Of a stretch of 64,000 nt of DNA, positions 1-8,588 are shown in pieces. The notes beneath the pieces were generated by a model. The model worked only from the letters and a program-made list of their open reading frames with translations, was not told the DNA's origin and did not search any database. This DNA is from Gammaproteobacteria bacterium (GTDB lineage Bacteria; Gemmatimonadota; Gemmatimonadetes; Longimicrobiales; Gaopeijiaceae). The stretch lies in NCBI GenBank assembly GCA_028819075.1, contig JAPPMM010000014.1, positions 151,486 to 215,485 of the forward strand, read 5' to 3'. How positions within the stretch are numbered: the stretch's first letter is position 1; each line of letters begins with the position of its first letter. The translations under genes were made by a program, and so were the position numbers.

Positions 1-99
1 CTTGTCAATGGCGGAATGGGACACGCGGATGTGAATTCGGGACGCAGCGCTGGGGCGAACGCGGTACGCCGCTACGGCTCATCGAGCACGGGACGGCCG

Positions 100-1449
100 C
101 TACGGCTCGTCCGACGCCAGCCTCGTGCGCTCCCGCAGCAGCCGCTGGTAGTCCTCTTCGCTCAGGTAGGTGATCCCCACCCAGGCGTGCGACATCTCGT
201 CCACCCCGCGGGCGCCGAACAATACCCACTGGTCCGGATCCGGATTGATGGGATTGTTGGCGGTATTGTCGAACTGCGAGTGGAAGAGGAGGACTGTGCC
301 TTTGGGCAGCAGCGGCTGCACTTCGTCTTCGTAGATGTAGGCGATCTGCCAGTTGTGGTTGTACTGGTTCACGCGGCTGAGCATCTCGCGGCGACCATCG
401 GGATAGATGGCCTCCATCGACATCGCGGTGCCGCGCATGTGCATGTGGGGCCGGAAACTCTGCAAGAGTGCCGGCTGGTCGAGCACGTAGGCGTGTTCCA
501 GGGTCAGGTAGCCGTGCGGCGGGATGATCAGGTCGCGGGCGCGCGGGCCCGTCCTGAATGTGCCATCGATGAGGTGGCGCTGTTCACCCGCGGATGACAG
601 CTCCGGCTCGTAGCCTGGCGGGTAAAGCCAGACGCCGGCCTCGACCACGTCGTCCGGAACCGGGGTGCCGATCGGGAAATAGTGGAGCCCCCAGGAGATC
701 CGCGCCGGCCCGGGAAGCAGGAGCTTTCCCACGCCGTCGGGCAGCTTGTCCCAGCGCTTGCCGACGCCCATGCCGACCAGCTCCATGCGGTAGCCGTCCT
801 GCACGAAGCGCACGTGTCCGTGGTGCACGACCTTGACGCCCAGCGGATACGAGGGCTTGAACTCCGCCGCCCGGATCCAGCGGCGCTCGGCGAGCCCCTC
901 GAACTCCACGGTGTGGTCCCACCACTGGTCCTGGCCGTTGGCGACGACCGTGAACGGCTCCGAGCGCACCACGAAGTCGGGCGGGCCCAGCTCCGCCTCG
1001 AGCTCCCATTCGTACGCGGGCGGATACTCGATGGGCGGCGGCATGTCGGCAGCGTCACCCTCGGGCGCGCCCGCGTCGGCCCACTGCACGATGGTGGCGA
1101 TCTCTTCGTCGCTGAGCGAGATGTCGTTCTCGTACTCCTGGATGCCGACCGTCTTGTCGAGGTGCCAGGGCGGCATGATGCGCTGTTCGACGCGGTAGCG
1201 GATGAGCGGTGCGAACGGAACCGTCTGCTCGTAGGTGAGGAGCGGCATGGGGCCGATGCCGTCCGGCCGGTGACACTGCTGGCACGAGCGCTGGATGATG
1301 GGCGCGACATCCCGCGACCAGGTGGGCGCGTCGTTGCCGGTCGACATGGCGACCTCGACGCCTGCGGGGCCCGCGTCCGCATTCTGGGCAGCGGTGGGTG
1401 CGCCCCAGGCAAACCCGAGGATCAGCGGAAGTGTCATCAGGCGGCTCAT
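100..1449 (-). CDS. Cytochrome c fused to copper type II ascorbate-dependent monooxygenase-like domains
   Basis: Exported redox protein of 449 aa with an N-terminal signal peptide ending near AAQ (residue 22). A haem-c motif CQQCH sits at 56-60 in a short cytochrome domain. The rest resembles the PHM/DBH copper monooxygenase fold: a HHGH motif at 209-212 and LHY at 255-257 match CuH-site histidines, while HMHMRG at 335-340 and DEM at 417-419 match the CuM ligands. This predicts a periplasmic copper monooxygenase fed electrons by its own haem; the substrate is unknown. The ATG overlaps the stop of the upstream gene by 4 bases (ATGA), which fixes the start and implies translational coupling. 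The motif match is seen directly; activity is inferred. Confidence 0.85.
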   Translation of the reverse strand: MSRLMTLPLILGFAWGAPTAAQNADAGPAGVEVAMSTGNDAPTWSRDVAPIIQRSCQQCHRPDGIGPMPLLTYEQTVPFAPLIRYRVEQRIMPPWHLDKTVGIQEYENDISLSDEEIATIVQWADAGAPEGDAADMPPPIEYPPAYEWELEAELGPPDFVVRSEPFTVVANGQDQWWDHTVEFEGLAERRWIRAAEFKPSYPLGVKVVHHGHVRFVQDGYRMELVGMGVGKRWDKLPDGVGKLLLPGPARISWGLHYFPIGTPVPDDVVEAGVWLYPPGYEPELSSAGEQRHLIDGTFRTGPRARDLIIPPHGYLTLEHAYVLDQPALLQSFRPHMHMRGTAMSMEAIYPDGRREMLSRVNQYNHNWQIAYIYEDEVQPLLPKGTVLLFHSQFDNTANNPINPDPDQWVLFGARGVDEMSHAWVGITYLSEEDYQRLLRERTRLASDEP

Positions 1450-2390
1450 CGGCCTACCTCCACATGCAGATATCCGTTGGTCCAGCAACACTGGAATTCG
1501 AACTCGGGCACCCGGTTGTACGCAAGTACGCGCACGACGTAGCTGCCCGGCTCGCTGAAGGTCGCGACCGTGGTCACCGCCGCCCCGCCCTCCGCGCTCC
1601 ACGCCTCATGAGAGACCTCGAGCTCGGACTCGCCGAAGGCGACCCGGCCGGGCCCACGGTGCTTGAACCACTTGATGCGGATGGGCCTCTCGTCCTCGGG
1701 AAAGACGCCGTCGCGATGGGTCCACGCGATCAGCCGCACGGCTTCGCCCGCCATGACATTCGCGGGCCCCGCCGCCGTCACCCCGGCCGGGCCCTGGCCT
1801 CCGGGACCATCGCGCTCCAGCCGCAGCACCGGCGAGGAACTCTCCCGTCCCGGAAAAACCCATCCGTTGATCTGGTACTGTGTGCTCCGGATGCGTCCGG
1901 GAACCGAATACGTGCGCCCATCGTGGCGCAGGCTCCAGACCACGTCGCCGTCGCCGAAGTCGGACGGGACCTTCACCGTGAAGACCCCCCAGTGGCGGCG
2001 GTCGCCCTCGGGGACCGGGAGAAAGTGGGTGGGCTGGATGCCATCGAAGATGGCGGGCTCGATGACGTTGTCCGGGCCCTGCGGAATCTCCAGGACCTCC
2101 TCGGTGTTCACGTTGAAGTAGCCGAAGGAGAGGGCGTAGGAGCCGTCCGGCATCGGGTACCAGCCCTCGAAGATGGGGATCACCGGCCCGCCCGAGGGGC
2201 GCAGGAAGTCGAGGTTGAACTGGGTCTCGCCGGGCTCTGCGACCCGCTGCTGGGACGCGCGCGGGAGTTGAGCTTCGAGCGGCGACGATGCGAAGACGGA
2301 CACCGCGAGCACCGAGGCCACGGCAAGGGCGTGTGCCCGAGCCTGCGTCCATCGCCCCAAACCGGGCGCACGAGGAGCCATGAGGGCCAT
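1446..2390 (-). CDS. Exported protein with C-terminal Ig/PKD-like domain, middle gene of quinoprotein operon
   Basis: Protein of 314 aa with a basic start and a hydrophobic stretch (about residues 20-38) typical of a signal peptide. The C-terminal third has a PKD/Ig-like ending (TFSEPGSYVVRVLAYN) and a nearby CCW. No catalytic motif is recognised, so the function is unknown. It starts 2 bases after the stop of the PQQ dehydrogenase gene and overlaps the next gene by 4 bases, so it probably works with both, for example as a binding or scaffold subunit of an extracytoplasmic redox complex. An in-frame ATG at 2381 is an alternative start. Confidence 0.72.
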   Translation of the reverse strand: MALMAPRAPGLGRWTQARAHALAVASVLAVSVFASSPLEAQLPRASQQRVAEPGETQFNLDFLRPSGGPVIPIFEGWYPMPDGSYALSFGYFNVNTEEVLEIPQGPDNVIEPAIFDGIQPTHFLPVPEGDRRHWGVFTVKVPSDFGDGDVVWSLRHDGRTYSVPGRIRSTQYQINGWVFPGRESSSPVLRLERDGPGGQGPAGVTAAGPANVMAGEAVRLIAWTHRDGVFPEDERPIRIKWFKHRGPGRVAFGESELEVSHEAWSAEGGAAVTTVATFSEPGSYVVRVLAYNRVPEFEFQCCWTNGYLHVEVGR

Positions 2391-2392
2391 CC

Positions 2393-4645
2393 TCAGGGCT
2401 CGCTCAGCTTGAAGACATAGAGCGCGTTGTGGCCCTCGGGACTCACCAGCTCCGGGGTCAGGAAGGTAGGGATGCGCCACGGGCTGCCTCCCCCGCGCGC
2501 CGTCGCCACCGCGACATACTGCACGCCGTCGACCTCATAGGAAATCGGATAGCCCATCACCGAGGTGCCCAGGCGGCTCCGCCACAGCACCTCGCCGGTG
2601 CGGACGTCGTAGGCGCGGATCCAGCGGTCGAAGTCGCCGACGAAGACAAGGCCGCCCGCGGTGGTCAGCGCCGCGGTCAGGAAGGGCGAGCGCTGCTCGA
2701 TGCTCCACACCTCGTCGAGGGTCGCCACGTCGTAGGCGGCCAGCTTGCCGAAGTTGCCGTCGGTCCCGGGCATCTCCATCCAGGCACGGTCGCCCTGGTT
2801 GCCCCCGGAGCCGGGCTCGAGCACGGTCTCCCGCCCCGCGATCTCCATGCAGCTCTGGCTCAGCGGAGTGACCAGGAGGCCGGACTCCGGATGATATCCG
2901 CTCGCGGGCCAGTTGTGGCCGCCGGCGGTGGAGGGACATACGGAGAGCCACTCGCCGACTTTGGCGTTGGCAATATCATCTCTATATTTGACGGCGCCCG
3001 TCTCATAATCGACATCCAATATATTCTGATATACGGTCTCGGTAAGTCCCAGGAACGCCCCGTCGCGCCGGTCCAGTTTCCAGAGGATGCCGTGCTTGCC
3101 GATTGAGATGACTGTAGGTTCGCCATTCACGTCCAGCAGCACCCGCTCGAGCGCCTCGTCCATGTCCAGCGATTCTCCGGGGACGTGGATGTAGTACCAG
3201 GCGATGGTGCCGTCCTCGACGCGGAGCGCGAGGGTGGAGTTGGCGTAGGCGGTGGAGTCGGCGGTGGTGAGGCCCCGGCTCGCGGCCACCCAGGGCTTGG
3301 CCTGGGCGGTGCCGAAGTAGACCAGTCCGACCTCCGGATCCCAGCTGCCCGTCATCCAGACGTCGGCCCCGCCGCGCAGGCCGAAGGGGAGGTCGCCCCA
3401 GGTGTCGCCGCCGGGCTCGCCCGGACGCGCCACGGTGTGGGTGCGCCAGAGTTCGCGGCCGGTGCGGGCGTCGTGGGCGGTGATGAAGCAGCTCTCCTCA
3501 TGGAAGCGCCCGCAGCCGTTGATGCCGTTGATGACCCTGCCGTCGGCGACGATGGGGCCGGTGCTGTTCGAGTAGCCCTTCTCGGGATCGGCAATGCGGG
3601 TCTCCCAGCGGACGGACCCGGTGGCGGCGTCGAGCGCGACCATGTGGGCGTCGGCAGTGGCTACGAAGACCATGTCCTCCCATATGGCCAGGGTGCGCAG
3701 TTGTCCGCGCGGGCCGCCCTCGAAGCGCCGGCGGTACTCCCATAGCGGGGTGCCGTCGGCCGCGTCCAGCGCCTGCACCACGTTGCCGGGATTGCTGAGG
3801 AAGAGGACCCCGTCGCGCACCAGCGGCGCCTGCTGACTGCGCCCGTCCTCCATCCCCCACGACCAGGCGAGCTGCAGGCGGTGGACGTTCGAGGCGTCGA
3901 TCTGGTCGAGCGGGCTGTACCCCCACGAGCCCGGATTGCCGCGCCAGTGCAGCCAGTCGGCCGCGGGGGGGTCGGCCAGGTCGGCGTCGGAGGCGGGGGT
4001 CGGCCGGGCAGGGCGCCAGGTGCGCGTCACGCCGGTCGGGGTTTCGCTGACGTCGCCGACCCCGCCCGGTGGCGGTCCGGTCAGCGCGTGCGGCGAGTGG
4101 CCGGTGCCGGGACGGCCGGGGACGGGAGGGACGACGGCGGGCGCGGAGGTGTCTTGTTGGGACCCGGACGCATCGCCGGACGCCTGGTCCGCGTCGGCCT
4201 CCGCGCCGGGCGGGTCTTGCCCCGGCTGCAGCAGCGCTGCCCCGGCGACCGGCGCGCCCGCAAGCGACACCCCTCCCAGGGTTCCCCCGTTTTCCCGAAT
4301 GATGTACGCAACGACCGCCGCGTACTCCGCATCGCTCAGGGATTCCGGGGCATCCTCCGGCATGGTCGACCGGATGTTCTCGAGCAGCTCGCCGATCGGC
4401 TCGTTCCCCCACGCCCGGAGAAAGCTCCGGCCGGCGAGTTCCGGGGCCTCGAAGTCACCGCGGAGATTGGCGAGGTGGCAGTCCGCGCAGGCCTCGCGGT
4501 ACACGGCCTCCCCCGCCACGGCCTGCTCATGGGTGTAGGTCGGCCCGCCGGTTGCCTCCATCTGCTGGCCAGCAATCGGACAGGGCGCCGCCGCGGCGGT
4601 GATGGCCAACGCCACAACAGCCACCGGCAACAGCAGAGGCCTCAT
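2393..4645 (-). CDS. PQQ-dependent alcohol dehydrogenase-type quinohaemoprotein with N-terminal cytochrome c
   Basis: Exported oxidoreductase of 750 aa. A signal peptide (about 1-27) is followed by a cytochrome c domain with haem motif CADCH at 53-57. A Pro/Ala/Asp-rich linker (about 125-205) leads into an eight-bladed PQQ beta-propeller starting with [17 protein letters not shown]. Repeated blades of the type [12 protein letters not shown] are visible. The family oxidises alcohols, sugars or related substrates in the periplasm and passes electrons to the haem. The cytochrome is N-terminal, unlike the C-terminal haem of classical type II alcohol dehydrogenases. First gene of a three-gene operon. 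A GTG at 4657 is an alternative start; the ATG at 4645 fits the signal peptide better. Confidence 0.9.
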   Translation of the reverse strand: MRPLLLPVAVVALAITAAAAPCPIAGQQMEATGGPTYTHEQAVAGEAVYREACADCHLANLRGDFEAPELAGRSFLRAWGNEPIGELLENIRSTMPEDAPESLSDAEYAAVVAYIIRENGGTLGGVSLAGAPVAGAALLQPGQDPPGAEADADQASGDASGSQQDTSAPAVVPPVPGRPGTGHSPHALTGPPPGGVGDVSETPTGVTRTWRPARPTPASDADLADPPAADWLHWRGNPGSWGYSPLDQIDASNVHRLQLAWSWGMEDGRSQQAPLVRDGVLFLSNPGNVVQALDAADGTPLWEYRRRFEGGPRGQLRTLAIWEDMVFVATADAHMVALDAATGSVRWETRIADPEKGYSNSTGPIVADGRVINGINGCGRFHEESCFITAHDARTGRELWRTHTVARPGEPGGDTWGDLPFGLRGGADVWMTGSWDPEVGLVYFGTAQAKPWVAASRGLTTADSTAYANSTLALRVEDGTIAWYYIHVPGESLDMDEALERVLLDVNGEPTVISIGKHGILWKLDRRDGAFLGLTETVYQNILDVDYETGAVKYRDDIANAKVGEWLSVCPSTAGGHNWPASGYHPESGLLVTPLSQSCMEIAGRETVLEPGSGGNQGDRAWMEMPGTDGNFGKLAAYDVATLDEVWSIEQRSPFLTAALTTAGGLVFVGDFDRWIRAYDVRTGEVLWRSRLGTSVMGYPISYEVDGVQYVAVATARGGGSPWRIPTFLTPELVSPEGHNALYVFKLSEP

Positions 4646-4691
4646 TCCTGGCGACACAAAACACCCCGGCCGAGATGATTACGGTGGGTTC

Positions 4692-4780
4692 GCATCCTCA
4701 GGATGCCGCCGCGCCGCGGGCGATGCAAGACGGAGGAGACGAAGAACGAGCCCGCCTGATCCTGGCCCTGCGGGCGATGC
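4692..4780. promoter_or_regulatory. Inverted and direct repeats upstream of the quinoprotein operon
   Basis: The spacer of about 156 bases between the quinoprotein start and the next gene holds an exact inverted repeat, GCATCC-TCA-GGATGC, at 4692-4706. It also holds two exact copies of GCGGGCGATGC at 4716-4726 and 4770-4780. This could be a regulator-binding region or a weak terminator for the propeller genes. No clear -35/-10 pair was identified. Confidence 0.3.
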
Positions 4781-4801
4781 CGTCTGTGGCCGGTCGGAAG
4801 C

Positions 4802-6040
4802 TCAGGCTCCGTCTCGCGTCAGCCGCAGGACCTGCGGATGTTCGACATCCAGTTCGTCGCGCCAGACGCCGAGCACCGCCTCCATCGTGATGTCGGTAAC
4901 GCTGAAGCGATCCGGATTTTGAACGGTCCCCAGCCAGGTGCCATCGGCATCCAGAATGAGCCATTCCTGCGGCCGGTCCTGTTCGCTTCCGCCTCGATAG
5001 AGTTCGAGCCAGACCGCGCCTGAAGGATCGACAAGCATGTTGGCGTATGCCGGCCGGGTGACAGGCGCGGGCAACGCCTCGACCGTCCTCCGGAGCCAAG
5101 GGGGAAGCGTCATGCCGGGAGGAAGATCGACATCGAGACGGGAAGCCCGTTCCGCTGCAACCTGACCGTCGGTCAAACCCAGGGGATAGTCGGGGATGCG
5201 CAGGATGCGGGCGATGTCCCCTGCAGGGCTCAGTTCTTCAACCTGCATGACGTCTGACGGACCGTAGAAGACGCGCGATCCTTGCGCGGCCATCTGCGCT
5301 TCCTTGGCGAACAGCGCCGGTCCGGTTCCGGCGTTGTCCTCATACGAGAACGAATAGGACTCACGTCCCGGCCGCACGCCGATACTGTCGATCCAGGCAC
5401 CGTCCAGGTCGAACCGGACCAGCGCCGTGGGCGGACGAATCAGTTGGTTGGCAACTTCCTCCAATCCGGTCCACACGGTGGACTCGCCGAGCAGTGTGCC
5501 ATCCCCCAAGTAATGAATGTCGTCAACATTGAAGGGCAGCGCGAAGACCCGGACCAACTCCATATCCGGACCCACCACGGTGACTCGTCCGTCGTAGTCG
5601 AGCACAAACACCGTGTCGGCTACGAGTTTCACCCGCTGAAGGTTGCTGAACTCCCCCGGGCCCTCCCCCGGACCACCCATCGCGCCAAGAAACTCCCCGT
5701 CGGCGGAGTAGAAGCGGAGCTCCTGCGAGGCTCGATCGGCGAGCACCAGGGAGCCGTCCGGGCGCTGTTTCAGGCCGCGGACCCGGAAGAACTCGTGGGC
5801 CGGGCCGCTGCCGGACAGAGTGAGGTCGACGAGCGGGTCAGGACCGATGCTCCACCGGCTGGAATCGCCCCAGAGCGGCCGCGTCGCCTCGACGATCTCG
5901 ATTCCCGCGCTGTCCCGCTGGACGACAAGGGGCGAGCCGGAATCCTGGGTCACGCAGGAGGCCAGGCCGCACAGGAGCAGTACGGCAACACCCCAAAGGC
6001 CGGCGGTCGAATGTGTCGGCATTGTCATTTGGCCTTCCAT
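4802..6040 (-). CDS. 6-bladed beta-propeller lipoprotein, paralogue 1
   Basis: Protein of 412 aa with a lipobox-like signal (LLLCGLASC), so probably anchored in a membrane facing the periplasm. After the anchor comes the paralogue signature PLVVQRDSAGIEIVEATRPLW, split here by the family as a short N-terminal strand, then NHL-like blades such as RFYSADGEFLGAMGGPGEGPGEF. The C-terminus carries the conserved ending VLRLTR. The family is common as secreted propellers of unknown ligand in Gemmatimonadota and Bacteroidota. It is the last of three adjacent paralogues transcribed together. No catalytic residues are recognised; a binding or sensing role is inferred. Confidence 0.8.
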   Translation of the reverse strand: MEGQMTMPTHSTAGLWGVAVLLLCGLASCVTQDSGSPLVVQRDSAGIEIVEATRPLWGDSSRWSIGPDPLVDLTLSGSGPAHEFFRVRGLKQRPDGSLVLADRASQELRFYSADGEFLGAMGGPGEGPGEFSNLQRVKLVADTVFVLDYDGRVTVVGPDMELVRVFALPFNVDDIHYLGDGTLLGESTVWTGLEEVANQLIRPPTALVRFDLDGAWIDSIGVRPGRESYSFSYEDNAGTGPALFAKEAQMAAQGSRVFYGPSDVMQVEELSPAGDIARILRIPDYPLGLTDGQVAAERASRLDVDLPPGMTLPPWLRRTVEALPAPVTRPAYANMLVDPSGAVWLELYRGGSEQDRPQEWLILDADGTWLGTVQNPDRFSVTDITMEAVLGVWRDELDVEHPQVLRLTRDGA

Positions 6041-6054
6041 TGATCTTCGGGTTG

Positions 6055-7260
6055 TCAGTTACGCGTCAGCCGCAGCACCTGCAGGTGCTCGACATCCAGC
6101 TCATCCTCGCGGACGCCGAGCACGGTGTCCATCGTGACTTCCATGACCGTGAAGCGCCGCGGAACCTCGACGATCCCCAGCCAGGTCCCGTCTGCGTCCA
6201 GGACCACCCACTCCCGAGGCTGGTCCTGCTCGCTCTCTCCCCGGAAGAGCTCGAGCCAGATGGCCCCCGAGGGATCGACAAGGATTTCGGCGTAGGCGGG
6301 TCGGGTCCTCGCGTCAGGCAGGTCTTCGGCCAACCTCCGGAAAACCGATGTCGATCCGGGCCGAAATCCCCCGAGACGGGCATCACGCTCAGCAGCCACC
6401 TGGGCATCGCGCAGGTCCAGGGGATAGCCGGGAATGCGAATGATGCGCACAAGACTCCCGGTCATATCCAGCTCTTCCACCTGCATGGTTATGGCCGAAC
6501 CCCGAAAGATGCGCTGTCCGAGCACGGCGATGTGGGATGTCTTGCCGAAGAGGGGCGGGGCCCCCGCGACCATTCCGTCCCGGACGTATGCATAGCTCTC
6601 GGTGCCGCGCGTCTCGCCGATGCTGTCGATCCGAACCCCATCCAGATCGAATAGAATCAGAGGCTCCGCATGCCGATTCACTTCGTTGGGGACATTCCCC
6701 TGCGGCCCCGGCGAATAGCTCTCCGTCAGGATTGCGCCGCTGCCCAGGTAATGCAGGTTGTTCGTGAACGGAGCGAGAGTGAAGGTGCGAACCACTGCGA
6801 GGTCGGGAGCGGCCACCGTGACGCGTCCCCTGCCCAGTGCGAGCAGCGTGTCGCCCGCATGGTCGATCGCCTGCAGGCCTCTGAATTCGCCGGGACCGTC
6901 TCCCCGACCACCGAAGGACCCCAGGAAGTCGCCGGTTGCGGAGTACAGCCGCACCTCCCGGGAGCCGCCATCGCCAACCACGATAGAGCCGTCCGGCCGC
7001 TGCTTCACGCCTCGGACGCGGAAGAACTCGTGGGGCGTGCCGCCGCCGGAGAGCGTGAGGTCGACGAGGGGCTCCGGATCGATGCTCCAGAGGCTGGCGT
7101 TGCCCCAGAGAGGCCGCGTCGCTTCGATGATCTCGACGCCGGCGCTGTCGCGCTGGACAACAAGGGGCGGGCTGGGGTCCTGACCGGCGGCGAACGAAGG
7201 CAACGCGTATAGCAGGAGAACGGCGGCGCAGGGCAGTATGTCAGCCGGATGTGTCGTCAT
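6055..7260 (-). CDS. 6-bladed beta-propeller exported protein, paralogue 2
   Basis: Protein of 401 aa with an N-terminal signal peptide ending near SFAAGQD. Unlike its two neighbours it lacks a clear lipobox cysteine at the cleavage site (a Cys occurs earlier, in DILPCAAV). The body aligns throughout with paralogues 1 and 3: RDSAGVEIIEATRPLW, then GSFGGRGDGPGEFRGLQ, then PAYAEILVDPSGAIWLELF. A longer upstream reading frame exists, but the ATG at 7260 begins the signal peptide directly and is preferred. The 14-base spacing to paralogue 1 indicates a shared transcript. Confidence 0.8.
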   Translation of the reverse strand: MTTHPADILPCAAVLLLYALPSFAAGQDPSPPLVVQRDSAGVEIIEATRPLWGNASLWSIDPEPLVDLTLSGGGTPHEFFRVRGVKQRPDGSIVVGDGGSREVRLYSATGDFLGSFGGRGDGPGEFRGLQAIDHAGDTLLALGRGRVTVAAPDLAVVRTFTLAPFTNNLHYLGSGAILTESYSPGPQGNVPNEVNRHAEPLILFDLDGVRIDSIGETRGTESYAYVRDGMVAGAPPLFGKTSHIAVLGQRIFRGSAITMQVEELDMTGSLVRIIRIPGYPLDLRDAQVAAERDARLGGFRPGSTSVFRRLAEDLPDARTRPAYAEILVDPSGAIWLELFRGESEQDQPREWVVLDADGTWLGIVEVPRRFTVMEVTMDTVLGVREDELDVEHLQVLRLTRN

Positions 7261-7315
7261 TGTCCTTCGCGTCCATGGACGTCGGACATCCAATCTACGT
7301 GTCTGTCGGGCCACT

Positions 7316-8491
7316 TCAATTCCGCCTCAGCCGCAGCACCTGCGGATGTTGGACATCCAGTTCGTCCCTCCAGATACCGAGCACGGCGTCCATGGTGATA
7401 TCCGACACGGTGAATCGGTCCGGGATCTCCACGGTCCCGAGCCAGGTCCCGTCGGTATCCAGCACCAGCCATTCCTGGGGCTGATCCTGCTCGCTCTGCC
7501 CACGGAAGAGCTCGAGCCAGACCGCCCCCGAGGGATCGACCAGGATGTCGTCGTAGGCGGGGCGTGTGTCCGACGCGGGCGCGTCTTCGAACCCCTGCCG
7601 GAAGGGGGAGCCGGGCGAAAGTCGATCAAGAAGAAAACCCCGCTCTGCGGCGATCTGGGCGGCGCTCAGGTCCAGCGGATAGCCGGGCACCCGCAGGATG
7701 CGCACGAGATTCCCGGACGTGTCCCGTTCCTGCACCTGCATCAAGTCGTTGGCGCCACTGAAGATTCGCCGTCCCATGGTCGCGATGTGGGATGACTTGC
7801 CGAAGAACACGCCGACCGACCCGCCGGATATGTAAAGCTCGGGGCCCTGCATCTCGCCGATGCTGTCGATCCGCTCTCCTTCCAGATCGTAGGTGATCAG
7901 GGGCACCGGAGGCCGAATCCGTCCGGCAACGCCAGCCGGTGGCAATACCAGCGCCCGCAGCTCCGGCAGGATCGCTCCGGAGTCCAAATAGTGCAGGTCG
8001 AGCGTCAAGGGAGGGATGTTGAAGGTCCTGACCACGGTCAGATCCGGAGCGACGACAGTGACCCGTCCATCGGAATCCATGGCCAACAGAGTGTCTCCGG
8101 CATTCTCTATCACGTACAGGCTCCTGAATTCGCCCGGACCTTCTCCGCTCCCGCCGAAGGAGCCCCGGAACTCACCGTCGGCGGAAAACAGCCGTACCTC
8201 CAGCGAGCTCCGATCGGCAATCATGAGAGAGCCGTCCGGCCGCTGCTTCATGCTACCGGACCGAAAGAACTCGTGAGCCGGACCGCTGCCCGTGAGCGTG
8301 AGGTCCACGACTGGATCCGGATCGATGTGCCAAAGGCTCGAGTCACCCCAGAGCGGCCGCATGGCCTCGACGATCTCGATGCCGGCGCTGTCGCGCTGGA
8401 CGACGAGGGGCGGGGCATCGATTCCACCTGCACAGGCGGCAACACAGGGCAGCAGGACTACCCACAGGTACATCACGGTCGGGCGATTCAT
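7316..8491 (-). CDS. 6-bladed beta-propeller lipoprotein, paralogue 3
   Basis: Protein of 391 aa with a lipoprotein signal (WVVLLPCVAACAGG). It carries the same blade motifs as paralogues 1 and 2, including GSFGGSGEGPGEF and the ending VLRLRRN. The chosen ATG at 8491 places the hydrophobic segment at the N-terminus; the frame stays open to 8569 without a better start. It is the promoter-proximal member of the tandem set, lying downstream of the serine hydrolase gene on the same strand. The ligand is unknown. Confidence 0.8.
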   Translation of the reverse strand: MNRPTVMYLWVVLLPCVAACAGGIDAPPLVVQRDSAGIEIVEAMRPLWGDSSLWHIDPDPVVDLTLTGSGPAHEFFRSGSMKQRPDGSLMIADRSSLEVRLFSADGEFRGSFGGSGEGPGEFRSLYVIENAGDTLLAMDSDGRVTVVAPDLTVVRTFNIPPLTLDLHYLDSGAILPELRALVLPPAGVAGRIRPPVPLITYDLEGERIDSIGEMQGPELYISGGSVGVFFGKSSHIATMGRRIFSGANDLMQVQERDTSGNLVRILRVPGYPLDLSAAQIAAERGFLLDRLSPGSPFRQGFEDAPASDTRPAYDDILVDPSGAVWLELFRGQSEQDQPQEWLVLDTDGTWLGTVEIPDRFTVSDITMDAVLGIWRDELDVQHPQVLRLRRN

Positions 8492-8588
8492 GGGCCCCTC
8501 CGGCTCGGCAAGGGTCAGACGGTCACGCGCAGTTTCCAACTCAGCCCTTCCCCCGAAGGCCTGCGTCACCCTGGTTCACTCCGCCTCG

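Larger units (their letters stand above)
4802..8491 (-). repeat. Tandem triplication of about 1.2-kb propeller genes
   Basis: The three adjacent genes are clearly homologous at both DNA and protein level. For example, the 3' ends at 4810, 6065 and 7325 all read nearly the same sequence around CAGCCGCAG-ACCTGC. Blade-by-blade motifs recur in order. This points to tandem gene duplication, with a more distant fourth copy at 12690-14018. Confidence 0.8.

Noticed and set aside
69..112. Direct repeat of GCCGCTACGGCTC around the first gene's stop
   Set aside because: Only two copies, one partly in coding sequence; no evident function.
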